NCBI GenBank assembly: GCA_947449255.1
Contig: CANFQX010000003.1
Coordinates: 124,001-188,000 of the forward strand
Source of the DNA: Pseudobdellovibrionaceae bacterium
GTDB taxonomy: Bacteria > Bdellovibrionota > Bdellovibrionia > Bdellovibrionales > Bdellovibrionaceae
Length of the DNA stretch: 64,000 nt
Direction of reading: 5' to 3'
Below are positions 44,184 through 53,156 of this stretch, one piece after another; position 1 is the stretch's first letter, and each line of letters starts with the position of its first letter. Both the position numbers and the translations under genes were made by a program. The notes under the pieces were generated by a model that worked only from the letters and a program-made list of their open reading frames with translations, made no database searches and was not told the DNA's origin.

Positions 44184-45101
44184 CTATTTTTTCTGCTTCC
44201 ACTCAACATGATCCTCATAGTCACTGCGTAGACGAGCGAGCTCTTGCTGAGCTAAGACCGTTTCTGCTTTGTGCCAGCGGCCATGGGCGGGGTCGTCATT
44301 CAATGAACTTAAAGTGTTATCACGTACAGGCTCAAACACGAAGCGATCTGTGACATAGATCTCAGCACGATTTTTTGCTTTAGTGTGCAAAAGCAATTTA
44401 TCAACCCAGACTTTGTTGGATACGGGTTCCGTAAAAAGAGAGGGATCTAAAACCCTCATTTCTATTCCATTTTTTCCATTGACCGCGACAACGGGTGCGA
44501 CGTGGTAGCTCCAATGAACATTCTTGCCGTTTAAGGCCTCTTTGGTGTCTACATTTAAATCAGCCTCGACAAACATTTTTCCCACTCGAAGGCCTTTTTT
44601 TTCTAATTCCTGGGCCATGATTTGAGCCCTTGCCCAGCAACCTTCTTCGGGGGATTTAAATGAATACTGGGGATCTTGACTCAGCTCCTTAAAAAGTTGT
44701 TGGATCTGATTCTCTTCTAAGACAGAGACAGGAATCTCTCCCACAGCGGTATTTTTAATTATCACGGTGGGGTAGGGAATTGGGGCAGTAAGGGCGCTCT
44801 GCGGTTTGCAGTCTTTTTTATTAAATCCATTTGTTACCTTATTGAGCGAGTTTAAAAACTCTTGATAATTGTAACTGGCGGGCTGTCCTTCGCGAACTTG
44901 TCCAGTCGGCGTTGCGCTCTTGTCGGGCAGGATAGACTCTTGGTATTGACCCGCGAATTTGCAGGCCTCATTCATAAGATCTTGCTTATAGGGGTTTAAA
45001 TTGCTGATCACTTCTTCGTCACATAAAATGGCGGGATCGGTGGCACTGCTTTGGCTGCCGTAGAGGCCGAGGCAAAATAAGATGAAAAGGAGCTTGCGCA
45101 T
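44184..45101 (-). CDS. Exported protein-glutaminase-type deamidase
   Basis: The 305-residue product has a signal peptide (residues 1-20) and then matches the protein-glutaminase fold known from Chryseobacterium, a secreted enzyme that deamidates protein glutamines. The catalytic triad can be placed: C155 in GCWARA, H200 in WSYHVAP and D219 in VLDPSLF, with the PV-x-W segment (PVSNKVW) after it as in that family. A stretch of about 130 residues before C155 may be a pro-region that keeps the enzyme inactive until cleaved. A small exported gene follows on the same strand. A role in modifying prey proteins is plausible but not shown. Confidence 0.78.
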   Translation of the reverse strand: MRKLLFILFCLGLYGSQSSATDPAILCDEEVISNLNPYKQDLMNEACKFAGQYQESILPDKSATPTGQVREGQPASYNYQEFLNSLNKVTNGFNKKDCKPQSALTAPIPYPTVIIKNTAVGEIPVSVLEENQIQQLFKELSQDPQYSFKSPEEGCWARAQIMAQELEKKGLRVGKMFVEADLNVDTKEALNGKNVHWSYHVAPVVAVNGKNGIEMRVLDPSLFTEPVSNKVWVDKLLLHTKAKNRAEIYVTDRFVFEPVRDNTLSSLNDDPAHGRWHKAETVLAQQELARLRSDYEDHVEWKQKK

Positions 45102-45305
45102 AAAATTCTTATCGGCATAAAAGGTGATGCAGTTAAGGATCTAGGCTATTTCAGTATATTTTTGCGATGGCTCATAAACAGGTTAGGACCAAGGTCAGGT
45201 GCTTTTAATTTAAATTGATTGGCATATATCAGTGTATACAGCCACTTTGGAAGATCTTGTCAGCCCTATCTATAATTTTTAAGTTTCGCGGCCGACATGT
45301 ATCAA

Positions 45306-46697
45306 CTAAATCAACTTTCTCAAGTCATGCACGTTCTTCACAAAAGTAATTTTCTTGTCCTTAGAAATTTTCAGGTCTGCCAGATGTCGTTTGTTTGAAA
45401 AGGGGATGATAAAATTTTTAAAACCCAATTTATCAGCCTCTTTGATTCGACTTTCAGCAAAAGAAACTCCGCGAACTTCTCCCGTCAGTCCTATTTCACC
45501 AAAGAAACAAGTTTTAGCATCAAGATCCCGGCGCCCCTCAGTGGATAAAATAGCCGCAGCCACAGCCAGGTCCGCTGCGGGTTCTATCAACTTTAAGCCG
45601 CCCACCACATTGATGAAAATGTCATTTTGTCCTAAGCGAATATCCAGATGGCGATCGAGGACGGCCGTCAATAAATGAAGACGATTCACATCAATGCCCA
45701 GAGCTGTTCGCCGAGGCATGGCCATTGGACTAGATAAAGTTAAAGCTTGAACCTCACACAATAAAGGCCTGGTGCCTTCCATCGATGCAAAAACGGCCGA
45801 GCCAATCAGTTGATCACCACGTTCTTCTAAAAATAATTCTGAAGGATTAGAGACTTCCTCAAGTCCTTTGGAATTCATTTGAAATACGCCCAGCTCTTGG
45901 GCTGCTCCAAAACGATTTTTTAGAGCTCGCAAAAGCCGGAAGTCATAAGAAATATCGCCATCAAAGGAAAGCACGCAATCGACCATGTGTTCTAAAACTT
46001 TTGGTCCAGCAATATTGCCGTCTTTGGTGACGTGACCAATCAGAATGACCGTGATGTTGTCGTGCTTTGCAAGACCCATAAGATGTCCAGCACATTCACG
46101 GACTTGAGAGACCGATCCAGGGGCCGCCTGCAAGTCGGGCAGGTACATGGTCTGAATGGAGTCGACCACCAATACATCAGGCTTTTTATGTCGAGCAAGC
46201 TCTAGAACACTATTGAGATTGCTTTCGCAACCCACCTCAATCAGGGAAGAGCGAATGCCCAAGCGGTGAGCCCTAGAACCTGTCTGAGAAACGCTTTCCT
46301 CTCCAGAAATATAAAGGACGCTGTGCTTGTGTCCTGCAAGGCCGCCGGCCATTTGTAAAAGTAAGGTGGACTTGCCGATTCCAGGAGAGCCGCCCAAAAG
46401 GACAAAGCTTCCTCGTGCTAGGCCGCCGCCCAAGACGCGATTGAACTCCTCAAAGCCGGTGTTCAGACGATCCAGCTTAACTTCTTCTATCCTTTGGTCT
46501 AGGGTGATCGGTTTGTTAACGTTGTTATTTGTATCAACAGGTCCCGTGGACCAACCGCGGGTCTTGGATTCTGTCATCTGCAATTCCTCGACATAGGAAT
46601 TCCACGCACCGCAGTCAGAACATTTTCCTTCCCACCTCGGTCTTTGAGCCCCACAATTTTGACAGGTATAGATCGTTTTCGTTTTCGCTTTTGCCAT
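45306..46697 (-). CDS. radA: DNA repair protein RadA (Sms)
   Basis: RadA is a RecA-like ATPase that helps process recombination intermediates. The 463-residue product begins with a four-Cys zinc motif (CQNCGAQRPRWEGKCSDCG). It carries the Walker A motif GGSPGIGKST and the RadA-specific KNRFG motif (LKNRFGAAQELG). It ends in a Lon-type C-terminal domain (TALGIDVNRLHLL, FFGEIGLTGEVRGV). Length fits the family (about 455-460). It is divergent from the transglycosylase gene with about 30-45 bases between starts. Confidence 0.95.
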   Translation of the reverse strand: MAKAKTKTIYTCQNCGAQRPRWEGKCSDCGAWNSYVEELQMTESKTRGWSTGPVDTNNNVNKPITLDQRIEEVKLDRLNTGFEEFNRVLGGGLARGSFVLLGGSPGIGKSTLLLQMAGGLAGHKHSVLYISGEESVSQTGSRAHRLGIRSSLIEVGCESNLNSVLELARHKKPDVLVVDSIQTMYLPDLQAAPGSVSQVRECAGHLMGLAKHDNITVILIGHVTKDGNIAGPKVLEHMVDCVLSFDGDISYDFRLLRALKNRFGAAQELGVFQMNSKGLEEVSNPSELFLEERGDQLIGSAVFASMEGTRPLLCEVQALTLSSPMAMPRRTALGIDVNRLHLLTAVLDRHLDIRLGQNDIFINVVGGLKLIEPAADLAVAAAILSTEGRRDLDAKTCFFGEIGLTGEVRGVSFAESRIKEADKLGFKNFIIPFSNKRHLADLKISKDKKITFVKNVHDLRKLI

Positions 46698-46743
46698 GGT
46701 TATTCGGTATCATTAATACTGATGAGTGACAAGGATGTACTGG

Positions 46744-49185
46744 ATGAAGTTTATTGAGATGAGTGTTCAGAAGATTTTTAAGTCGATGATTTTTTGTGCA
46801 AGCTTTGTGGCCCTGACTTGCGTGCCGGTTATTTTAACTTCTGTAGCTGGATCGAAGGCCTTTGCGCAATCCGGTAAAGATGAATTAGAAACTTTCAAAA
46901 AAGCTTTGGGACTTTTTAAAGTCGGAAAATATGAAGCAGCGATCACGGCTTTTGAGGAAATCAAAAATAAAAAAACAGATCTGCAAGAGTACGCGATTTA
47001 TTATTTGGCAGAATCAAGAATTAAACTGAACCAGTGGGATAATGCTGAAAAAGATCTCAATCAGATACTCGCTCTTTCTCCAAACAGAAAAATGACTATT
47101 GAAGTGTCTAACCTTTTAGGACAAGTCGCTCTTGAAAAACAAAATTTCAAACGAGCAGCCCTGCAATTCGCTAAACTTGAAAAAATAACGCGCAACACTG
47201 ATTCTTATCCTGAAGTGATTTACAATCTAGCTCGATCTGAAAATGGATTAAAGAACCACTCTCGGACCTGCAATTGGCTGGTGAAATTGTATGAAAAATA
47301 TCCTTCTTTTTCAAAGGTTTCAGGTGGCACAGCCGATTTAGCTGCAGATGACTTTGCTGGAAAGCCTTCTGGCTGCTCAGTGACAACAGAAAACTTTAGA
47401 GTCAGAGTTCGTTACTTGCTGTGGGCTGGATTAGATCAAAAAGCCCAAAATGAAATCAATTTTATGAAAGCGAAACTTGAAAAAAGTGAGCCATTCACAG
47501 CGGCCAAGCTGCAGGCGCAGTTTTATCTTCAAGAAGGGGAGCTTAGCAAAGGGTTGCAAATCTTAACGCCTTTTTTTGAAAGCATGAAGAGAAACTTTGA
47601 TTTCTTAATCCTCTATGGTTCAGCTACGGCCCGCGCTGGAGATGTCCAGCAAGCTGTTGGGGCTTATTATTCAGCCTATAAGTTAAGTCCAAAATCTAAA
47701 ACGGGACGGCAAGCTTTGTACCAGTCCGCTTTTTTAAGCTATCAATTTCAAGACTATGATGGAGCGGGTCGCCGTTTTCAAGAGTTCATCAAAGTTTACC
47801 CCACGTCGGGATTGAAGCAAGATGCAAAATGGCATTTAGCATGGCTGAAATATTTAAAAGCAGATTATTCAGGAGCCTACAAATCCTTCGCCGAAATGCA
47901 ACAGGTCAAAGGAAAACGTCATAAATCAACTAAGGGCAGTTTTGATGGTAGGGTGTCTTATTGGATGGCCATGAGTCTTTTTCGACAAGGTAAAAAAGAA
48001 ACTGCGCGAAATTTGATGGAGAGCTTATCTAAAGATCCACTTCTTGGATATTATGCTATAGCAGCCCAAGCACGCCTGAAAAAAATCGAGAGTGCTATTG
48101 CTATTAAATCAGCACAGGTTCGACTACCAACACAACCACTTTTGATTTCAAGATTCACTGCCGGCGAATTTTTAATGTCATCGAATGATGACGTTTATCG
48201 TGGCGAAGAGGCTGAGTCGGAAGAAGATGTGCAACTGACTCAGTATTCTACGGATGATGAAAAAGTTCAGAACGAAGAGCCAGAGCCGCCTCCTGAAACA
48301 ACCTCAACTGAGGTGGCATTAAGTGAAACATCGGATCTAACTCAAACTAAAACCTCCCCTTCAGGGGCAACAGCCGTGGTCATGGGGCCCGTCTTTATGA
48401 AACGTTTTGAACGGGCACGGGATTTAATGATTCTTGAAGAAAATGAATGGGCTCGGTGGGACCTCTTCGATATTGAAAGAAAAACTTCAAGCCGAGATTA
48501 TCTTCGCACCCTGATGTCGGAATACAACACTGCTGGAGTTTTCAATCGATCTTCATACATTGCACAAATTTCTTTCAGTGGGCAAAGAGCCGCCCATGGA
48601 ATAGATGGAGTTCGTTACCTGTGGGAGTTCGCCTACCCAAGGGCCTATGTTGAGTCTGTTGGCCAATATGCAACAAAATTTGTTGTCCCCGAAGAGTTGA
48701 TCTGGGGAATCATGAGAGCTGAAAGCACCTATCGCAAAGATGCGATCTCTCCAGTAGGTGCCCTGGGTTTAATGCAAGTGATGCCCTACACGGGACATAA
48801 AGTGGCGACACTTTTGGGTGATAAAGAATTTAAAGTTCCAATGTTGTTGGAGCCTGCAACAGCCGTTAAAGTGGGGACGCGGTATTTAAAACGTCTAATG
48901 GATCGCTTTGAAAATACAATTCCATTGGTTGCAGCTGGTTACAATGCAGGACCTCACCGGGTCAAAAATTGGCTGGTTTCATTTGGAAAGTTAGACACGG
49001 ATGAATTTATTGAGCACATTCCTTTTCTCGAAACCAGAAACTATGTGAAGCGAGTGGTTTCAAACGCTTACATTTATTCGCAACTGTACGGAAATAAAAA
49101 AGACCTTTTTCCTTATCTTTCAGAGCAGCTGCCAGTCAAAGTCAATTCTGAGATTGCCGGTAAAGAAAACTGGGATGACATTTGA
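46744..49185 (+). CDS. Soluble lytic transglycosylase (Slt-type) with TPR-like repeats
   Basis: The enzyme cleaves the glycan strands of peptidoglycan in the periplasm and leaves 1,6-anhydro ends. Several starts are possible. ATG 46744 has AAGG nine bases upstream; GTG 46726 and ATG 46762 are alternatives. After the signal peptide (ending SKAFAQ) there are TPR-like helical repeats from about residue 35 to 440, which in Slt form a ring. A low-complexity acidic linker comes next (about 480-540). The catalytic SLT domain has the Glu in IMRAESTY, followed by GLMQVMPYTG and AAGYNAGPHRVKNW. Its last four bases are the first of an ABC-permease gene, so the two are coupled. Confidence 0.9.
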   Translation: MKFIEMSVQKIFKSMIFCASFVALTCVPVILTSVAGSKAFAQSGKDELETFKKALGLFKVGKYEAAITAFEEIKNKKTDLQEYAIYYLAESRIKLNQWDNAEKDLNQILALSPNRKMTIEVSNLLGQVALEKQNFKRAALQFAKLEKITRNTDSYPEVIYNLARSENGLKNHSRTCNWLVKLYEKYPSFSKVSGGTADLAADDFAGKPSGCSVTTENFRVRVRYLLWAGLDQKAQNEINFMKAKLEKSEPFTAAKLQAQFYLQEGELSKGLQILTPFFESMKRNFDFLILYGSATARAGDVQQAVGAYYSAYKLSPKSKTGRQALYQSAFLSYQFQDYDGAGRRFQEFIKVYPTSGLKQDAKWHLAWLKYLKADYSGAYKSFAEMQQVKGKRHKSTKGSFDGRVSYWMAMSLFRQGKKETARNLMESLSKDPLLGYYAIAAQARLKKIESAIAIKSAQVRLPTQPLLISRFTAGEFLMSSNDDVYRGEEAESEEDVQLTQYSTDDEKVQNEEPEPPPETTSTEVALSETSDLTQTKTSPSGATAVVMGPVFMKRFERARDLMILEENEWARWDLFDIERKTSSRDYLRTLMSEYNTAGVFNRSSYIAQISFSGQRAAHGIDGVRYLWEFAYPRAYVESVGQYATKFVVPEELIWGIMRAESTYRKDAISPVGALGLMQVMPYTGHKVATLLGDKEFKVPMLLEPATAVKVGTRYLKRLMDRFENTIPLVAAGYNAGPHRVKNWLVSFGKLDTDEFIEHIPFLETRNYVKRVVSNAYIYSQLYGNKKDLFPYLSEQLPVKVNSEIAGKENWDDI

Positions 49186-50114
49186 TTCAAATTTTTTTTA
49201 AATTTATTTTAAAGAAGGTTTTTGAGTTGGGGGGCTCTTTGCTTTTACTGGCAAGCTTTTGTTTTTTATTGCTCAAGCTCCTTCCTGGGGGACCCTTCGA
49301 TGAAGAGGTCTCTTTAAATCCCTTAGTTAAAGAAAATATGATTCAGCATTGGGGACTGCAAGAGTCCACGATCAGTCAGTTAGGGCATTACTTGATTTCC
49401 CTTTTAAAAGGTGACTGGGGACTTTCGATGGCCTCTCCTGATCAAACTGTACTAGCAATAATTTATCGGGGACTCAGTCATACTTTAAGTCTAAGTCTGG
49501 TGACATTGCTGTTTGCAGTCCTCGGCGCTTTTGGAATTGCTTTTCTGGCAGTTTTTTATAGGGACAAGTGGGTTGAGGTTTTCATTGATCAGGTTTTAAT
49601 TTGTTTGCTGTCATTGCCCAGTCTGTTCTTAGGGCCCGTTTTAATTTATATATTTGGTTTTTATTTTAATTTGCTTCCAGTGGCATTTTTGAACAGTCCA
49701 AGTCATTATATATTGCCAGTGGCCTCTTTGGGGCTGCGTCCCTTGTCTTTGCTCGCGAGGATTTTGAAGAGTTCGCTTCTTGAAAACCTGAATGCAGACT
49801 ATGTCAGGACGGCCCAGGCCAAGGGTGTAGGAAATTTTAAAATACTGTCTCGACATGTTTTGAGAAATTCAATGATTCCATTTTTAAGCTACTCAGGAAT
49901 GCTCATCGCCTTTTTACTTTCGGGTTCGTTTTTGGTTGAGATGCTTTTTGCAATACCAGGATTGGGAAGCCAATTTATAACATCTATCAGTGATCGCGAT
50001 TACACCATGGTTGTTGGTTTGGCTCTTTTTTATGGAATCTTGCTGATTGTGATGAATGCTCTGATGGATTTTGGGATCACCATGGTTGATCCTCGAATGC
50101 GAGAAAAAGCATGA
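49182..50114 (+). CDS. Oligopeptide-type ABC transporter permease, OppB/DppB family
   Basis: This inner-membrane permease of 310 residues uses a TTG start that overlaps the transglycosylase stop (TTGA). Six membrane helices can be seen. The conserved cytoplasmic EAA-like loop appears around ENLNADYVRTAQAKGVGNFKILSRHVLRNS. The family pairs with a DppC-type permease, which follows with a four-base overlap. No ATPase or binding-protein gene is found beside them. With the coupled transglycosylase, an inferred role is uptake of wall muropeptides or peptides. Confidence 0.88.
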   Translation: MIQIFFKFILKKVFELGGSLLLLASFCFLLLKLLPGGPFDEEVSLNPLVKENMIQHWGLQESTISQLGHYLISLLKGDWGLSMASPDQTVLAIIYRGLSHTLSLSLVTLLFAVLGAFGIAFLAVFYRDKWVEVFIDQVLICLLSLPSLFLGPVLIYIFGFYFNLLPVAFLNSPSHYILPVASLGLRPLSLLARILKSSLLENLNADYVRTAQAKGVGNFKILSRHVLRNSMIPFLSYSGMLIAFLLSGSFLVEMLFAIPGLGSQFITSISDRDYTMVVGLALFYGILLIVMNALMDFGITMVDPRMREKA

Positions 50115-50953
50115 AGAAATTTTTTTTAAAATTAGCGATAGCTTTTCTTTGGTTGTTATTTGCTTTGATTGGACTTTCTTATTTTTGGTTGCCAAGTGGA
50201 GCGGTCATTCAAAACATAGATTTTGTGTTAATGAAACCCAGCTGGGCGCATATTTTTGGAACAGATGTATTGGGTAGGGATTTATTCTTACGCGTGCTGG
50301 TCGGTGGAAGAATATCATTATGGATTGGACTTTTTAGCGCTCTGCTCAGTTCTTTATTTGGTTTCACTTATGGTGCATTTTCTGGCTGGTATGAAGGTCG
50401 CGCGGATAAAATTTTAATGCGGGGCTGTGAACTGTTTATGGCTGTACCCAGCTTTGTTTTGGTCGCTGTCTTGTGTTTGAGCTTGGAGTCATTGCTGCCC
50501 TTTGAGAATCCGGATGTGAGGACCTTTGTGGGCCTTTGTTTTGGAATCTCAGCGACTCACTGGATGAGTCTTGCTCGTGTCACAAGGGGACTTGTCTTAG
50601 AGTACAAGCGCCGACCCTTCGTTGAGGCTGCGATTGCTCTCGGTGGAACTCGCGGGCATATTGTCCTCCATCATATTCTACCAAACATTAAAAAAACTCT
50701 TTTGATTTTAGTGGCCCTTCAAATTCCAACCACAATTCTCTATGAAAGCTTTATGAGCTTTGTCGGTTTAGGTGTCCACCCACCTTTTGCCAGTTGGGGG
50801 ATTTTGATTCGTGACGGGTGGAGGTCTCTTTCGAGTTTTCCACACCTCTTGCTATTTCCCTCATTGGTGCTTTTTTTGACGGTATGGAGTTTTCATATAG
50901 TCCTCGACTGGGTCGGCGGAAGGGCCGACCAAAGGGCTAACCAAAAGATCTAA
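50111..50953 (+). CDS. Oligopeptide-type ABC transporter permease, OppC/DppC family
   Basis: The partner permease, of 280 residues, starts in the previous stop codon. It has the expected N-terminal helix and the HIFGTDVLGRDLFLRVLVGGRISL motif. A later EAA-type loop (EYKRRPFVEAAIALGGTRGHIVLHHILPN) couples to an ATPase. The ATP-binding and substrate-binding subunits must be encoded elsewhere. A seven-base-pair hairpin within its last codons (50911-50930) has no T run and is not a clear terminator. Confidence 0.88.
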   Translation: MKKFFLKLAIAFLWLLFALIGLSYFWLPSGAVIQNIDFVLMKPSWAHIFGTDVLGRDLFLRVLVGGRISLWIGLFSALLSSLFGFTYGAFSGWYEGRADKILMRGCELFMAVPSFVLVAVLCLSLESLLPFENPDVRTFVGLCFGISATHWMSLARVTRGLVLEYKRRPFVEAAIALGGTRGHIVLHHILPNIKKTLLILVALQIPTTILYESFMSFVGLGVHPPFASWGILIRDGWRSLSSFPHLLLFPSLVLFLTVWSFHIVLDWVGGRADQRANQKI

Positions 50954-51035
50954 CGAAAGAGACCAAGGCATCATAGGAATAATTCTTCACACCTGCCTGC
51001 ATGTTTCTAAGTGTGCCTTCAATCAATTCTATCGT

Positions 51036-51941
51036 TCAAAATTTTCGAAGGGGGGCACAGACGTCATTTGCTTCTGAGGCCCGTGCTTCGCTTATTCTAA
51101 CTTTTCCATTTTTGATTTCGGCCATGGCGCAAAGGTAGCAAGACTTTCTAATGTTTGGGGTTGCTGTATGATGCCGACTCTTCAGTGACCAATAAGGGTA
51201 GCTCATCTCAGAGCAGGAATAAACAAGGTCATCATCCATTCTTACTTTTGCATTCTTTTCATTGGCACTATTGTGAGCATCGACGGGCGTGTTATCAAAC
51301 TGCAGAAAATGAAGAAATTCATGCAAGATGGCTCCCTTATCATACAGAGCTGGATCCCTATAGGCCTGAACATCCCAATTAATACTGAAGAGTTTGGTTG
51401 CGGGAAATTCCTGATTCTGACTTTGTGAAACAAGCAGTTGAATTGTATCCACAGGGATGAGGATCAAGTTTCCCGACTTGCTAAATCGGAGAGCTGTTTT
51501 ATCTAAAAAGATTGCAGTGGGATCATACAATCCTCCCCAAACTCGGTTGTTATCTGTGGGCACACAGGTGATAAGAACCTTTCTGTCAGCGCTGGCTTTT
51601 ATTTTATTTATTAATAAATTAGGATTTAAATTTTCTATATTTTGTAAGCCATAATACAGAATTTCGGTAAGGGCTCCGACCATGGGCCCAGCGCTATTGA
51701 GGTCATTGGGGCATTCAAAGGAGGCATGTTTATGCAGCCATATAGAAAAGCTCAACAGGGTTGGAAAAATACTTTTTGGGTTGACTTGAGGTTTTAATTC
51801 TTCGTCTAAGGATTTGACATAACCCCCAATTTTGTCACCGTCATCAGGTAAGAATGAATCCGAGTACCCCTTAGAGACGCCCGAAACCAGCATCAACGCA
51901 ATTATAAACACCACTGAAAAAAGCCGATTTAATTTGAACAT
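51036..51941 (-). CDS. Exported HExxH protein, putative metalloprotease
   Basis: The start is ATG 51941 with GAGGAG upstream, giving 301 residues. A longer frame from 51974 lacks such a site. A signal peptide covers about residues 1-27. The central motif HEFLHFLQFDN (HEFLH at 207-211) is the zinc-binding HExxH of many metallopeptidases, and E245 in SCSEMSYPY or H223 could be the third ligand. Five cysteines in the last 60 residues (CSEM, CYLCA, CAPL) suggest disulfides. I do not recognise the peptidase family, so the activity is inferred from the motif alone. It converges with the permease genes. Confidence 0.6.
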   Translation of the reverse strand: MFKLNRLFSVVFIIALMLVSGVSKGYSDSFLPDDGDKIGGYVKSLDEELKPQVNPKSIFPTLLSFSIWLHKHASFECPNDLNSAGPMVGALTEILYYGLQNIENLNPNLLINKIKASADRKVLITCVPTDNNRVWGGLYDPTAIFLDKTALRFSKSGNLILIPVDTIQLLVSQSQNQEFPATKLFSINWDVQAYRDPALYDKGAILHEFLHFLQFDNTPVDAHNSANEKNAKVRMDDDLVYSCSEMSYPYWSLKSRHHTATPNIRKSCYLCAMAEIKNGKVRISEARASEANDVCAPLRKF

Positions 51942-52022
51942 ACCAACACTCCTCGTGTGGAGATGTGCTAGCAAGACTTATGCCTGTGGGGTCCCTAAGT
52001 GATGATTCCAAATTAAATTATT

Positions 52023-53156
52023 TTAGCGACGGCGTTTTAATTTTCTTTTTTTGCCATCATTATCACTGAGAGTGAAATTGGCATCAAAGCTCATGTCCAT
52101 ACTGAGCCCAATCAGCCAGCGGTTTTGTCCAGATTGACCGGTGTAGGCGCCCAGCTCTTCGGTGTAAGTGGCAGCATCAATTCTGAAGACCAAAAGATTT
52201 ATTCCAATCCCATAGGTCATATAGCCCTGATTGATTCCAGCACGTAAATCAATGATGGGCAGTGAAAGTTCCGTTCCTAAGTGAATTTTTTTTCCTGCTT
52301 GAATGTCTGTTTCTAACAAGTGATTCGCCTCAATGCCGTAGGCCCAATCCAAGCCCGGCAAATCAAAACCGCCGCCAAGACCCACGCTGACATTTTGAGC
52401 GATATGCGGAGGTTCCGTGGTTCCCCCTGTTTTTTGAAAGGCAGTGTTTCCCACATCCTGCCAAACCAAGGAAACAGTGGGGCTTGTTGGAGCCTCGATC
52501 TCTTTCATGATAGCCATATCGATGCCATAGCCTTGGCCTTTGTTGGCAAAGTTATCGCCGATACTGGCCAGAGAGTTTGCATTGGCGATCGTCGAAAGAT
52601 CGAGATCCACAATATCACCGCCCCAACGATCAATTTTTTTAAGCGTGAAACCAAAAAAGCTTTTATTTCCTAAAGAAAATCCGCCTCCGAGAGCTGTAAC
52701 ATTATCGTTGTTAAAATAGGTTTGAAATTTAGGAAAGCCTGGATTGTGAAGCTCAAAGGTTGCGTGGTATTCGGTTAAATACCCAACTCCAAAATTAGGC
52801 ACGGTGATTCCCAAGTGACCTTCCGCTTCCAGCCAAACTTTTTTTCCAAAAAACTGATTGTATTCAGAGGGGCTGGTGATCGAGGATCCCGCTGTGATCA
52901 AGTCAATGGCCTCTAAGCCATTAAGGCCAAGACCCAAAGTTAGAAAATTAAAGTTCAAACCCGGATTTTTTGCCAAGGAGGCGGGGTTATAGAAGAGAGC
53001 CTCCGTACCTGTGGCCAGCGGTATATGCACATTGCCCATTCCTGCAGAACGGATAGAACGTCCCAGACGAAAAATTTCTTGAGCTTGTGCGTCCCGAAGG
53101 CAAGTCAGAAAGGAAAAAGTGAAAGTGAGAATGAATATAAAAAGAAGTGATTTCAT
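52023..53156 (-). CDS. Outer-membrane beta-barrel protein, PorV/UPF0164-like
   Basis: The start ATG 53156 overlaps the upstream lipoprotein stop (TGATG). The 377-residue product has a signal peptide (to DAQAQ) followed by RSIRSAGMGNVHIPLATGTEALFYNPASLA, the N-terminal segment typical of PorV/UPF0164 and FadL-like barrels. Repeated strands with GGGFSLGN and ELSLPIIDLRAGINQGYMTYGIGI come after. It ends in a highly basic tail (KKRKLKRRR), which is unusual for a barrel. With the lipoprotein just upstream it forms a two-gene unit. Confidence 0.72.
   Translation of the reverse strand: MKSLLFIFILTFTFSFLTCLRDAQAQEIFRLGRSIRSAGMGNVHIPLATGTEALFYNPASLAKNPGLNFNFLTLGLGLNGLEAIDLITAGSSITSPSEYNQFFGKKVWLEAEGHLGITVPNFGVGYLTEYHATFELHNPGFPKFQTYFNNDNVTALGGGFSLGNKSFFGFTLKKIDRWGGDIVDLDLSTIANANSLASIGDNFANKGQGYGIDMAIMKEIEAPTSPTVSLVWQDVGNTAFQKTGGTTEPPHIAQNVSVGLGGGFDLPGLDWAYGIEANHLLETDIQAGKKIHLGTELSLPIIDLRAGINQGYMTYGIGINLLVFRIDAATYTEELGAYTGQSGQNRWLIGLSMDMSFDANFTLSDNDGKKRKLKRRR

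Noticed and set aside
50911-50930. Hairpin at the end of the second ABC permease gene
   Set aside because: It lies inside codons and lacks a T run, so it is not a convincing terminator.
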